Origin: Pseudomonadota bacterium
GTDB taxonomy: Bacteria > Pseudomonadota > Gammaproteobacteria > Burkholderiales > Burkholderiaceae_F
Reading direction: 5' to 3'
DNA: 64,000 bases
NCBI GenBank assembly: GCA_021825945.1
Contig: JAKAFN010000005.1
Coordinates: 62,001-126,000, forward strand
Position numbers and translations under genes: made by a program. The notes below the pieces were generated by a model. The model was not told the origin of the DNA and made no database searches. It saw only the letters and a list, made by a program, of their open reading frames with translations. Shown piece by piece: positions 35,301 to 43,613 of this stretch (position 1 is the first letter of the stretch; every line of letters begins with the position of its first letter).

Positions 35301-36553
35301 CAACCACGCAACATGACACCGCATTCCTACCCTGTTTTCCGGGGGGCGAAGGAAGTTTCCCCGTCGTCGCCGACGAACTGCAGATCGGCGGCATGCCGCT
35401 CACCGCGCTTGCCGCGCGTGTCGGACGCACGCCGTTTTACGCCTACGATCGCCGCCTGCTTGCCGGGCGGGTGCAGGCGTTGCGGGCCGCCCTCCCGCGG
35501 GACGTCTCGCTGCATTACGCAATGAAGGCCAACCCGATGCCGGCCTTGGTCGGGTTCATGGCGGCCCGCGTCGACGGCATCGACGTCGCGTCGGGCGGAG
35601 AACTGCGCATCGCCCTCGATGCCGGGATGAATCCGACGCACATCAGTTTCGCCGGACCGGGCAAGACGCAGGCCGAACTGGAACAGGCGGTCGCGGCGGG
35701 GGTGCTGCTCAATGTCGAGAGCTTCCGCGAGATCCATGCCCTGCGCGCGATCGCCGAGCGCATCGGCCGGCCGGCGCGCGTCGCGGTGCGGGTGAATCCG
35801 GATTTCGAGCTCAAGTCCTCGGGCATGAAGATGGGCGGCGGCGCCAAGCCCTTCGGCATCGATGCCGAGCAGGCCTCGCAGGCGCTGGCGGAGATCGGCG
35901 TCGCCGGGCTGGCGTTCGAAGGGTTCCATATCTTCTGGGGGTCGCAGAACCTGCACGCCGAGGCGATTTGCGAGGCGCAGGACAAGAGCCTGGCACTGGC
36001 GCAGCGGCTGGCGGATGCGGCGCCGGGGCCGGTGCGGGTGCTGAACCTGGGCGGCGGCTTCGGGATTCCGTATTTCAAGGGCGAGCAGCCGCTCGACCTC
36101 GCCGCCGTCGGCGGGCATCTGCACGGCGTCGCCGAGCGCGCCCGGGCGTCGTTTCCGCAGGCGCAACTGGTGGTCGAGCTGGGCCGCTACCTCGTCGGCG
36201 AGGCGGGGATCTACGTCTGCCGGGTGCTGGATCGCAAGGTTTCGCGCGGCCAGGTGTTCCTGGTTACCGACGGTGGTCTGCATCATCATCTTGCGGCCTC
36301 GGGGAACTTCGGGCAGGTGCTGCGCAAGAACTATCCGCTGGCGGTGGGCAACCGGGTGCGGGGATCGTCGCGCGAAACGGTGTCGGTGGTCGGTCCGCTC
36401 TGCACGCCGCTCGATCTGCTGGGCGACAAGGTCGAGCTTGCGCGGGCGCACGAAGGCGACCTGATCGTCGTGTTCCAGTCGGGGGCGTACGGCTTCACCG
36501 CGAGTCCGCACCGCTTTCTCGGTCATCCGGCGCCCACCGAGGTGCTGGTGTAG
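35297..36553 (+). CDS. Pyridoxal-dependent decarboxylase, exosortase A-associated (TIGR03099-like)
   Basis: A 418-residue fold-III PLP decarboxylase, related to diaminopimelate and ornithine decarboxylases, of the type found with the AMP ligase. The PLP Lys is in LHYAMKANPMPAL (near residue 76). GGGFGIPYFKGE binds the phosphate, ELGRYLVGEAG follows, and the second catalytic part is VGPLCTPLDLLGD with its Cys. It probably decarboxylates an amino acid, perhaps one bound to ACP, to give an amine. It is coupled to the ligase by ATGA. The pathway has no established product. Confidence 0.92.
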   Translation: MTTTQHDTAFLPCFPGGEGSFPVVADELQIGGMPLTALAARVGRTPFYAYDRRLLAGRVQALRAALPRDVSLHYAMKANPMPALVGFMAARVDGIDVASGGELRIALDAGMNPTHISFAGPGKTQAELEQAVAAGVLLNVESFREIHALRAIAERIGRPARVAVRVNPDFELKSSGMKMGGGAKPFGIDAEQASQALAEIGVAGLAFEGFHIFWGSQNLHAEAICEAQDKSLALAQRLADAAPGPVRVLNLGGGFGIPYFKGEQPLDLAAVGGHLHGVAERARASFPQAQLVVELGRYLVGEAGIYVCRVLDRKVSRGQVFLVTDGGLHHHLAASGNFGQVLRKNYPLAVGNRVRGSSRETVSVVGPLCTPLDLLGDKVELARAHEGDLIVVFQSGAYGFTASPHRFLGHPAPTEVLV

Positions 36554-36585
36554 CGTCGGCGGCCGCTTCGCGGGACGATGGGGAC

Positions 36586-37734
36586 ATGAGGAAAATTGCC
36601 GCCATAGTCGTTGCGCTGATCACCTACGGCTCCCTCTGGCCTTTCGACTACGCTCCCCACGCGGCGTCCTGGGCGGACGTGCGGTACATCCTGTTCGACT
36701 GGCCGGCGCACCTGAGCGTCATCTCGTCGGTCTCGAACGTCATCCTGTTCGTGCCGCTCGGCGTGCTGATTCCCGCGCTCTCGAAGCGGTTCGCAGGCCG
36801 GGTCGCGCTGTTCTGGGCATCGGTGCTCTTCGCGTGGATCCTTCAGTACTTCCAGTTCTGGTTTCCGATCCGCACGCCCGATGTCTCGGCGGCGGTGTTC
36901 AATGTGCTGGGCCTGGGGGTGGGCTTGGCCCTGCATTCGTCGGCAACGGCGGTGCTGAAGCGGCTGCAGCCCGTCGCCCGCGACTTCCCGGAGTTTTGGC
37001 AGGTGCCCACTGCCCTGATGGCGTGCTGGATCCTCTACCGGTGGTTTCCGCTGATGCCGTCGCCGGATGTGCAGAACGTCAAGAACGCGCTGAAGCCGCT
37101 TTTCCGAGCGCCGCATTTCGACGCGGTGGCGTTCCTGCACGATCTGGTCGCGTGGCTGGTGTTCCTGCGCCTGTCCCGTTACTCGGCGCTGGCGAAGCTC
37201 CACCGGCATTGGCTGGCATGGGCCTGCGTGGCGGTCGTTCTCGCGGAACCGGGGTTCGAGGGCAAGCTGCTGTCCTGGGCCAACGTCGCCGGCGTCCTGG
37301 CGGCCGTGGCGGTGATGCCGGTGTTCTACCGCGGGAAGGCCAGCCTGGCCGTGCTGCTGGGGCTGCAGTTCCTGAGCCTCTGCCTGTCGGAACTCCACCC
37401 CTTCGAGTTCACGGCCCACGCCAAATTCCTCTGGCTACCGTTTTCGGGAATGATGGAGGGGTCCGTGGTGGTCAACCTGGATGCGCTGATCGAGAAGACC
37501 TACGTCTACGGCAGCCTGTTGTTCCTGCTCGACTACTACGGCGTGCGATGGAAGACGGCGGCCACCGCGGTGGGCGTGCTGCTCTTGGGGTTGGAATGGT
37601 TGCAGCAGTACATCCCCGGAAAAACCCCGGAGAGCACCGATGCGGTGCTGGCGGTGTTGTTGGGCTTTGCCATCCATTCCTACCTGCGGCGGCAGCCCGC
37701 CGGGACGGTTCGTATGCCGGTCGGAAACGCGTAA
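36586..37734 (+). CDS. VanZ-like family membrane protein
   Basis: A 382-residue membrane protein with about nine or ten predicted helices. The N-terminal part (IVVALITYGSLWPFDYAPHAA, then DWPAHLSVISSVSNVILFVPLG) has the VanZ-like pattern, and LLGLEWLQQYIPGKTPESTDAVLAV near the C-terminus repeats the VanZ 'E-x-Q-x-F/Y-x-P-R/G-R/K-x-x-D' signature. It follows the decarboxylase by 32 bases with a GATGGGGA ribosome site. VanZ-like proteins are common in XrtA loci, with no known biochemical role. Confidence 0.82.
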   Translation: MRKIAAIVVALITYGSLWPFDYAPHAASWADVRYILFDWPAHLSVISSVSNVILFVPLGVLIPALSKRFAGRVALFWASVLFAWILQYFQFWFPIRTPDVSAAVFNVLGLGVGLALHSSATAVLKRLQPVARDFPEFWQVPTALMACWILYRWFPLMPSPDVQNVKNALKPLFRAPHFDAVAFLHDLVAWLVFLRLSRYSALAKLHRHWLAWACVAVVLAEPGFEGKLLSWANVAGVLAAVAVMPVFYRGKASLAVLLGLQFLSLCLSELHPFEFTAHAKFLWLPFSGMMEGSVVVNLDALIEKTYVYGSLLFLLDYYGVRWKTAATAVGVLLLGLEWLQQYIPGKTPESTDAVLAVLLGFAIHSYLRRQPAGTVRMPVGNA

Positions 37735-37740
37735 GGGACG

Positions 37741-37800
37741 GATCGCCGTCGATCAACGCGTCCAAGGCCGCGAGATTGCGGTCCCAGTCATAGGCTGCGG
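37741..37800. repeat. 60-bp remnant matching the 3' end of the glycosyltransferase gene (second copy 38488-38547)
   Basis: 55 of 60 bases match 38488-38547 in the same orientation. On the minus strand both encode AAYDWDRNLAALDALIDGD. The two copies bracket the brnTA module exactly, so this is either a broken glycosyltransferase end or a duplication made when brnTA entered. Confidence 0.85.
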
Positions 37801-37839
37801 TGAGCAAGGCCGGGTTGGAATGGGCGCTCGATTCCTGCG

Positions 37840-38178
37840 TCACGCTTCCGCGATCACCTTGCGAAGCGCTTCCTGCATCAACGTCTGGTAGCGCTTTCCC
37901 TCCGCGGTCGCGCGCGCTTTGTACGCCTCGACGACGTCCGGCTCGACGCGCATGCTGACCATGACGCGGGGACTCTCCAGTTTCGGGCGTCCGACCTTTT
38001 TTGCCGCGATGGCGTCACGCATGGCTTGCGCCGCATCGGGCGAGTCCGCATCCTCTGCCGGTTCGATACCGAGCGCCGCCTCGCGCCGAACCCTCTCGAT
38101 GTCAGTCCGGGAGTCCCCACGCGCTACCGCTGCCCGCATCTCATCGGGCGTCATCGACGTCATTTTCGAGCCAGCCAT
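37840..38178 (-). CDS. brnA: BrnA-family antitoxin
   Basis: A 112-residue antitoxin. The C-terminal part (GRPKLESPRVMVSMRVEPDVVEAYKA...GKRYQTLMQEALRK) is a ribbon-helix-helix-like DNA-binding domain typical of BrnA, and the N-terminal half (MTPDEMRAAVARGDSRTD) wraps the toxin. ATG 38178 has GGGAGG seven bases upstream. It overlaps the toxin gene by 38 bases, giving the usual toxin-first brnTA order. It probably represses its own promoter. Confidence 0.92.
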   Translation of the reverse strand: MAGSKMTSMTPDEMRAAVARGDSRTDIERVRREAALGIEPAEDADSPDAAQAMRDAIAAKKVGRPKLESPRVMVSMRVEPDVVEAYKARATAEGKRYQTLMQEALRKVIAEA

Positions 38179-38437
38179 AGTAAACCTCCCGTTCCGAGCG
38201 CTTGGCCCGGCGAAAGCTGATGATGCGCACGCTTTCGCCGGGGATATGCACCAGAGTCAAAACAGCGAGCACAGGAAACGCATACGCGAACGACTGGATT
38301 CGCACCTCGCCATTCCGTTCGCTCTGAATGTCGAGGCGGTACGGGCTGTCGAGTACCAGGAACGCATCCATGAAATCCAGGCCGTGCTTGAGCAGATTTG
38401 AAACCCGCTTTTCCTCGTCCCAGATCATCGTGCTCAT
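38141..38437 (-). CDS. brnT: BrnT-family ribonuclease toxin
   Basis: A 98-residue RelE-fold toxin. Signature segments are WDEEKRVSNLLKHGLDFMDAFLVLD at the N-terminus, SPYRLDIQSERNGEVRIQSF in the core, and RIISFRRAKRSEREVYY at the C-terminus with the catalytic Arg-rich stretch. ATG 38437 lies at the predicted transcription start; ATG 38428 (MIWDEEK) is an alternative. It would cleave mRNA when freed from BrnA. Confidence 0.93.
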   Translation of the reverse strand: MSTMIWDEEKRVSNLLKHGLDFMDAFLVLDSPYRLDIQSERNGEVRIQSFAYAFPVLAVLTLVHIPGESVRIISFRRAKRSEREVYYGWLENDVDDAR

Positions 38438-38443
38438 TGGATA

Positions 38444-38475
38444 ATTGTATTGATGTTTATATTTTTGTCAATACA
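38444..38475 (-). promoter_or_regulatory. brnTA promoter with flanking inverted repeat
   Basis: On the minus strand TTGACA (38471-38466), a 16-base spacer and TACAAT (38449-38444) form a strong promoter. An inverted repeat, TGTATTGA (38446-38453) and TCAATACA (38468-38475), covers both elements and is a likely BrnA operator. The start point (about 38437) coincides with the first ATG, so the message may be leaderless. It overlaps the 3' end of the upstream glycosyltransferase gene. Confidence 0.7.
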
Positions 38476-39709
38476 TGATTGATCCCTGGTCGCCGTCGAT
38501 CAGGGCGTCGAGGGCCGCGAGATTGCGGTCCCAGTCATAGGCTGCGGCGACCGCCGCGCGCGCGTTGCGGCCGATTTCCTCTCCCGTTCCGCGCTCCAGC
38601 AGGTCGGCGAGGGCTTGGGCGAATGCGGCCGGATTTTCGGGGATGCGGAGATAATCGCGCCCGGCTTCCGCCCGCAGTCCGTGCGCGGCGGCCTCCAGCA
38701 CCACGACCGGCCGACCCATTGCCATCGCTTCGATGATCTTGTTCTGGATGCCGCGGGCGATGCGCAGCGGCGCGACCACGGCCCGGGCGTGCTGCACATA
38801 GGGGCGCACATCGGGAACCTTGCCGGTCACCGTGATCGCCGGGTCGGCGGCCAGCGCCTGCACGGCGGGATCGGGGTTCATGCCGACGATGGTGAAGCGT
38901 AGCCGGGGATGGGTGGCGCGCAGCCGCGGCAGTACCTCGCGGGCGAACCAGGTCACCGCGTCGATGTTGGGCCAGTAGTCCATCGCGCCGGTGAATACCA
39001 GCGTTTCCTCGCCCGGCGCGTAGGGCGAGGGCCGGTCGTCGCGCGGGGAAAAATAGTCCCGGTCGACGCCGTTCTCGATCGCATGCAGGCGCGGCGCACA
39101 GGCGGGCGCGAGGCGCGCGAACAGGGCCTTCTCCGCTTCGGTGGCGAAGACGGTGGCATGGTTCTGCAGCGCGTGCGCGCGCTCGAAATCGAGCAGGCGG
39201 TGGCCTTCGCGGCGGTAGATCCAGGACATCGGCCAGCGGTGCTGCATCGCGTAGTCGGTCCACTTGGCCGAATCGGCGTCGCAGTAGTCGGCGACGACGC
39301 GCAGGCCGGGGCGCCCCGCAACGTACTGTGCCATCGGCGAGGAAAAGAGCACCGCCTTGCGGATCGGGTGTTCGCGCAGGGTGGCGTCGACCCATCGGGC
39401 GAGCTGCGCGCTGCGGTAATACGGTGCGGTCAGCGCTTCGCCGCGCAGCAGGCCGGTGAGGGAGCGCAGCCGGGCGGAGCGCGGGTGCAGGCGTACCGCG
39501 CAGACCGATGCGCAAACCTCCTGCAGGTGGGCGACGTGGCGCTCGTCTTCGTCGCTGTCGACGAAGGTGCCCAGATGCACCCGATAGCGTCGGGCCAGGT
39601 GCCGCAGGATGTGGTACGAGCGGATCTTGTCGCCCTTGTTGGGCGGGTAGGGCAGGCGGTGGACGAGGTAGAGCAGTGGCTCCGGCGCAGTGCCGTCGGG
39701 GGAACTCAT
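38468..39709 (-). CDS. XrtA-system glycosyltransferase (TIGR03087-like)
   Basis: A 413-residue GT4 enzyme of the XrtA family. It begins LLYLVHRLPYPPNKGDKIRSY, the family signature, and has VVADYCDADSAKWTDYA, ENGVDRDYFSP, VFTGAMDYWPNIDAVTWFAREVLP and IARGIQNKIIEAMAMGRPVV. The last residues (GDQGSIMY) are probably altered by the DNA of the brnTA promoter, where the gene ends. The start ATG 39709 overlaps the FemAB stop as ATGA, so the two are coupled. Confidence 0.92.
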   Translation of the reverse strand: MSSPDGTAPEPLLYLVHRLPYPPNKGDKIRSYHILRHLARRYRVHLGTFVDSDEDERHVAHLQEVCASVCAVRLHPRSARLRSLTGLLRGEALTAPYYRSAQLARWVDATLREHPIRKAVLFSSPMAQYVAGRPGLRVVADYCDADSAKWTDYAMQHRWPMSWIYRREGHRLLDFERAHALQNHATVFATEAEKALFARLAPACAPRLHAIENGVDRDYFSPRDDRPSPYAPGEETLVFTGAMDYWPNIDAVTWFAREVLPRLRATHPRLRFTIVGMNPDPAVQALAADPAITVTGKVPDVRPYVQHARAVVAPLRIARGIQNKIIEAMAMGRPVVVLEAAAHGLRAEAGRDYLRIPENPAAFAQALADLLERGTGEEIGRNARAAVAAAYDWDRNLAALDALIDGDQGSIMY

Positions 39710-40767
39710 CCCAGGTGCCGGGCGATGTGCGGCCCGATCGCGTTGACCACCGGCCGCGGCAGCTTGCGCCAGACGGCGATCGCCGCCTGGTAGCGGGGGT
39801 TGGACGGATTGTTCTGGGGAATCGTGTCGCGGTCGAAGAGCCGGTACTCGTAATGCAGTTGCGCGGGCTCGAAGCCCCAGTTTTTCTTGAAGTCGAAGGA
39901 GCCGGTGCCGCGCTTGGAGCGGCCGTAGTCGAAGATCTTGATGCCGCGCTCGCAGGCGCGCCGCATCAGTTCCCAGTACTTGAAGTCGTTGGCCGCCAGT
40001 TCGCGGGCGTCGGTGCGGTCGCCGGCGTAGTAGGGCAGGACCTCGTCGCGGAAATAGAACGAGAGCACGGTCGACACCGGCTTGCCTTGCGGGGAAACCA
40101 CGGTCATGACTTCGGCGGCGTCGCCGAAGACCCGCAGCAGCGTCTCGAAGTACCGCTTCGGGAAGGGCGGCGTGCCGTGGCGGTGCATGTTGTCGGCATA
40201 GAGCTCGAAAAACCGGTCCGCCGTGGGGTCGATTTCGGAAACCAGGCTGCGCTGGATCGACTTGCGCACCATCGCCCGCTGCTTGCGCGGAATCGCGAGC
40301 AGATTGGCTTCAACGTCCGGTTGGATTTCCCGTCGGAACGTGACGTAGAGGTCCTGCCGGGGCCAGTCCGGCTCCGCCGCGGCACGGTTGCGCAGTTCCA
40401 GGTGGGAGACGCCCAGGTCCCGGGCCAGCGCCGCGGCATGGCTGTGGAGCGCGTGGCGCGCTTCGTCGTCCGACGCCGCCGCGCCGCCGTAGACGGCGAA
40501 GGGCAGCGAGACGAGGGAATTGCCGAACAAGCGGCTGCGGACCTGTGCCAGCGGCAGGATGCCCGCGACGGCATCCCCGCGCCGCGCGATCAGATAGTGG
40601 GTCTTGTGCCCGAAAACGTCCTCGAGGATCTGCCGCCATTCGAAGCGGTGGAAGAAGGTCGATTCCGGGCAGGCGTCGACGAAGGCTTGCCATGCGGCGC
40701 GGTCGGAGTCCTGCGCGGAAGCGATGTGCAATGGGGAAGTCGGGGCAGCAGTGCCGGAGGGAATCAT
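39706..40767 (-). CDS. FemAB-family protein, XrtA/PEP-CTERM-associated (TIGR03019-like)
   Basis: A 353-residue double-GNAT protein of the FemAB family in its XrtA form. Family motifs are ESTFFHRFEWRQILEDVFGHK, SLPFAVYGGAAASD, RKQRAMVRKSIQ and the C-terminal FDYGRSKRGTGSFDFKKNWGFEP. It probably transfers an amino acid or acyl group to a sugar or lipid intermediate. ATG 40767 overlaps the stop of the truncated Fic gene as ATGA, and the 3' end is coupled to the glycosyltransferase. Confidence 0.92.
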   Translation of the reverse strand: MIPSGTAAPTSPLHIASAQDSDRAAWQAFVDACPESTFFHRFEWRQILEDVFGHKTHYLIARRGDAVAGILPLAQVRSRLFGNSLVSLPFAVYGGAAASDDEARHALHSHAAALARDLGVSHLELRNRAAAEPDWPRQDLYVTFRREIQPDVEANLLAIPRKQRAMVRKSIQRSLVSEIDPTADRFFELYADNMHRHGTPPFPKRYFETLLRVFGDAAEVMTVVSPQGKPVSTVLSFYFRDEVLPYYAGDRTDARELAANDFKYWELMRRACERGIKIFDYGRSKRGTGSFDFKKNWGFEPAQLHYEYRLFDRDTIPQNNPSNPRYQAAIAVWRKLPRPVVNAIGPHIARHLG

Positions 40768-41024
40768 TGTGACCCCGCCTGATCTGTGTCTCGACTCGCG
40801 CGATCTTGACCAGCCCAGGGATAGTAGTCGGCGAAGAGAATGCGATGCACCGCCAGGAAGTCGTCGTAGGTGATGACATTGCACGAAGCAAGATGCACCA
40901 GCGCCTGGTCGAAATTGGCGCGGAACAGGTTGTGCTCGAAATGCTTGATTGTCGATTTATCTTTGTCTCGCCTGACGTTGCGAAGGTATCCTGCTGCGTC
41001 GAAGTCGCGGAACGGATCAAACAT
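40764..41024 (-). pseudogene. Truncated Fic/DOC-family protein, N-terminal part only
   Basis: An 86-residue fragment that matches the N-terminal region of Fic proteins (FDPFRDFDAAGYLRNVR, EHNLFRANFDQAL, YDDFLAVHRILFADYYPWAGQDRA). The reading frame then loses homology after about ten residues and stops at the start codon of the FemAB gene. The catalytic HPFxxGNGR loop is missing, so AMP-transferase activity is impossible. The 3' part was evidently deleted. Confidence 0.8.
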
Positions 41025-41271
41025 TGCGGCACTCGTCCAGGTGCCGCCCAAGAAGGTCCACCATTGTTTTGCCGTCGATTACATTGGCACGCTTGAGCGC
41101 GACGAGTAAATTTTCCGTCTCATCGGTTCGCACATCGTCGTCTGCCAGATGCGTGATGACTTCTGCCAAGGCGTCGTTACCGGTTTTTGCATAAACGACG
41201 CCATGCCGCTGCGCCAGCGTTGCAACGTAATCCGTCACATCTTCGTGATCGATTGTACTGATCGTTCGCAT
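41017..41271 (-). CDS. Small protein, putative antitoxin partner of the Fic remnant
   Basis: An 84-residue acidic, helical protein (MRTISTIDHEDVTDYVATLAQ...ETENLLVALKRANVIDGKTMVDLLGRHLDE). ATG 41271 has GGAGG about five bases upstream. Its stop overlaps the start of the Fic remnant by eight bases, the arrangement seen for antitoxin genes ahead of fic toxins. It contains no recognisable DNA-binding or inhibitory motif that I can name, so the antitoxin role rests on context only. Confidence 0.5.
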   Translation of the reverse strand: MRTISTIDHEDVTDYVATLAQRHGVVYAKTGNDALAEVITHLADDDVRTDETENLLVALKRANVIDGKTMVDLLGRHLDECRNV

Positions 41272-41302
41272 CCCGCCCTCCGCAATCACTCCTACCGGGA
41301 TT

Positions 41303-42205
41303 TTACGATTTCCCTACACTGTCGGCAGCATGGTCGGCATCGCGGTCCGTCAACCCGAATACCCGATCCATCCGGTCCCAACGGAAATCCTGCAGCAGGC
41401 GCTGCAGCTTATCTTCATTGGTCTCGAGATTGACGTAGTGGCGAACCCGGGTTCGCAGCGGAACGCCGGGGACGCGTGGCTGTCCAGGGTCGATTTCCCA
41501 GGGGTGCATGTAGAAGATCGCCGGTTGCTGGTCGGCACGATTGACGCGCCGGATCGCGGCGCGCGACAGCGCGTAGGGAAACAGGCGGAAGTACCCGCCG
41601 CCGCCTGCGGGAAAATTGTTTCCCCCGGCGCGCATCGTGGTGACCGGCACCTCGACCAGGCCGTCGCGCACCCGGTAGGGGAATCGGGGCGCGTCGGGCA
41701 TGCCGTAATGGTCGTGGCGCACCGGGTAGACACTCGAGCTGTAGCGGTAGCCGGCGCGCTCCAGCACGTCGAACGCCCAGAGGTTGCGCTCGTCGATGGA
41801 GAAGGAGGGCGCACGGTAGCCCCGCACCGCCGACCCAGCGATGTCTTCGAGGATGCCCTTGGCACGACCGACATCGTCTGCGAACGCTTCCTGCGTCTGT
41901 CTGGTGGCGCGCAGATGGGCGTAGCCGTGGCTCGCCAGTTCGTGCCCGGCATCGACGATGCGCCGGATCACGGCCGGATGGCGCTCGGCGATCCAGCCCA
42001 GGGTGAAGAAGGTCGCCCGCGCATCGTGCTCCCGGAACAGCGCCAGCAGCCGGTCGACGTTGTGCTCGACCCGGCACGGAATGGCATCCCACTGCGCGCG
42101 GTCGATGTGGCGCTCGAACGCCGAAACCTGGAAGTAATCCTCGACGTCGACGGTGAGGGCATTGGCGCCCTCGAACCCGGGCGTCGCCCAGGGTTCCATC
42201 CCCAT
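41303..42205 (-). CDS. XrtA-system polysaccharide deacetylase (TIGR03006-like)
   Basis: A 300-residue NodB-type deacetylase of the PEP-CTERM-locus family. The metal site starts in ALTVDVEDYFQVSAFE (near 17-32), ASHGYAHLRATRQT gives the second metal motif, RGYRAPSFSI the active-site Arg, and FYMHPWEIDP the last motif. I give ATG 42205 as the start. ATG 42286, overlapping the wecB stop as TGATG, is also in frame and would add 27 residues, much of them encoded by the palindromic repeat (42219-42258). The protein probably trims acetyl groups from the polymer. Confidence 0.88.
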   Translation of the reverse strand: MGMEPWATPGFEGANALTVDVEDYFQVSAFERHIDRAQWDAIPCRVEHNVDRLLALFREHDARATFFTLGWIAERHPAVIRRIVDAGHELASHGYAHLRATRQTQEAFADDVGRAKGILEDIAGSAVRGYRAPSFSIDERNLWAFDVLERAGYRYSSSVYPVRHDHYGMPDAPRFPYRVRDGLVEVPVTTMRAGGNNFPAGGGGYFRLFPYALSRAAIRRVNRADQQPAIFYMHPWEIDPGQPRVPGVPLRTRVRHYVNLETNEDKLQRLLQDFRWDRMDRVFGLTDRDADHAADSVGKS

Positions 42206-42218
42206 CCCCGGCCGAGTC

Positions 42219-42258
42219 ACCCCCTCTCCCGCGTGCGGGAGAGGGCGGGGGTGAGGGT
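42219..42258. repeat. Palindromic repeat between wecB and the deacetylase
   Basis: Same core CTCTCCCGCGTGCGGGAGAG followed by GGCGGGGGTGAGGG. It lies in the 5' leader or the first codons of the deacetylase gene. If the upstream start is used, it encodes HPRPLPHAGEGV. Confidence 0.9.
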
Positions 42259-42282
42259 GGCCGCCATATTCGACATCCCGCA

Positions 42283-43431
42283 TCAAACGCGCCCGCGTCC
42301 CTGCAGCCACCCGCGCAGATGCCGCGCGATCCGCGGCGCGGCCTGCCCGTCCCAGTACTCCGGCGCCCGCCCGCGCTTGCCGCCGCGTTCGACGATTTCG
42401 CGCACCGCCGCCAGCACCACCGTCTCGTCGCGCGGCACCAGCGTGTTGGTGCCCTGCTCGACGGTGATCGGCCGCTCGGTGTTCTCGCGCAGGGTCAGGC
42501 AGGGCACGCCCAGCGCCGTGGTCTCTTCCTGGATGCCGCCCGAGTCGGTGAGCACGAACGCCGCATCCTTCATCAGGCCGACCATTTCCAGGTAGCCCTG
42601 GGGCGGCAGCAGCACGATCCGTTCGGCCGAAATCCGCGATTCCAGGCCGAACTCGGCGATCTTGGCGCGGGTGCGGGGGTGGACGGGCCAAATGATCGGC
42701 AGGATGGCCGAAACCCGGTCCAGGATCGCCAGCACCGCGCCCAGATCCTCCGGGCGGTCGACGTTCGAGGGCCGGTGCAGGGTGACGACGCCATAGCGCC
42801 CGGCCTGCACCGAGGGGGTCGAAACCCCCGCCGCGTCGAGGATCCGTGCGACCGGAACCGCTTTCGGCAGCGCGGCCATCAGCGAATCGATCATCAGGTT
42901 GCCGACGAATTCGACGCGCTCCGCGGGAATGCCTTCCCGCGCCAGGTTGGCGTGGGCACTGCGCTCGGTGGTGTAGAGCAGGTCCGAGATCTGGTCGGTC
43001 AGAACCCGGTTGATTTCCTCGGGCATGGCGCGATCGAAGCTGCGCAGGCCGGCCTCGACGTGCACGACCGGCACGTCCTTCTTGGCCGCGACCAGGCCGC
43101 AGGCGATGGTGGAGTTCACGTCGCCGACGACAACTACGCAGCAGGGCCGGTGCTGGTCGAGCACCGGCTCGAAGCGCTTCATGATCTCGGCCGTCTGCAC
43201 GGCGTGGCTGCCCGAGCCGACTTCCAGGTTGATGTCGGGGACGGGAAGCGCCAGGTCGGCGAAGAGCTGGCCGTTGAGGGCGTGGTCGTAGTGCTGCCCG
43301 GTGTGCAGCAGCATGGCCGGGGGCAGGGCCGGCTCCGCGGCCAGGGCGCGCAGCAGGGGGGCCATTTTCATCAGGTTCGGACGGGCGCCGACGATGCAGA
43401 GGATGGGGCCGAGAGTGGGATTCGTGGGCAT
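42283..43431 (-). CDS. wecB: UDP-N-acetylglucosamine 2-epimerase (non-hydrolysing)
   Basis: A 382-residue enzyme that interconverts UDP-GlcNAc and UDP-ManNAc in the cytoplasm. Motifs: VGARPNLMKMAPLLRAL at the start, HTGQHYDHALN, HVEAGLRSFDRAMPEEINR, VVTLHRPSNVDRPEDL, and LTDSGGIQEETTALGVPCLTLRENTERP, the sequence characteristic of this family. The usual G-D-R-x-S-T is GDVNSTIA here, as in some homologues. The 3' end is coupled to the deacetylase gene. It provides a ManNAc-type donor to the repeat unit. Confidence 0.95.
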   Translation of the reverse strand: MPTNPTLGPILCIVGARPNLMKMAPLLRALAAEPALPPAMLLHTGQHYDHALNGQLFADLALPVPDINLEVGSGSHAVQTAEIMKRFEPVLDQHRPCCVVVVGDVNSTIACGLVAAKKDVPVVHVEAGLRSFDRAMPEEINRVLTDQISDLLYTTERSAHANLAREGIPAERVEFVGNLMIDSLMAALPKAVPVARILDAAGVSTPSVQAGRYGVVTLHRPSNVDRPEDLGAVLAILDRVSAILPIIWPVHPRTRAKIAEFGLESRISAERIVLLPPQGYLEMVGLMKDAAFVLTDSGGIQEETTALGVPCLTLRENTERPITVEQGTNTLVPRDETVVLAAVREIVERGGKRGRAPEYWDGQAAPRIARHLRGWLQGRGRV

Positions 43432-43613
43432 CGCGGGTCCTTGGTCCGGCTTGGCGGGGCCGTGGCAGGTTGGAAGCCGGCTATTTTATGGGGCAGGCCG
43501 AAATTATGCGACTTTCGTTTACACAAGATGAACGTTCGGGGTAGGGGATTTCCTGCTTTCCGGTCCGCCGGGTCACAATACGATCTTTGGCTATTTTCCG
43601 ATAAAGGACTTTT

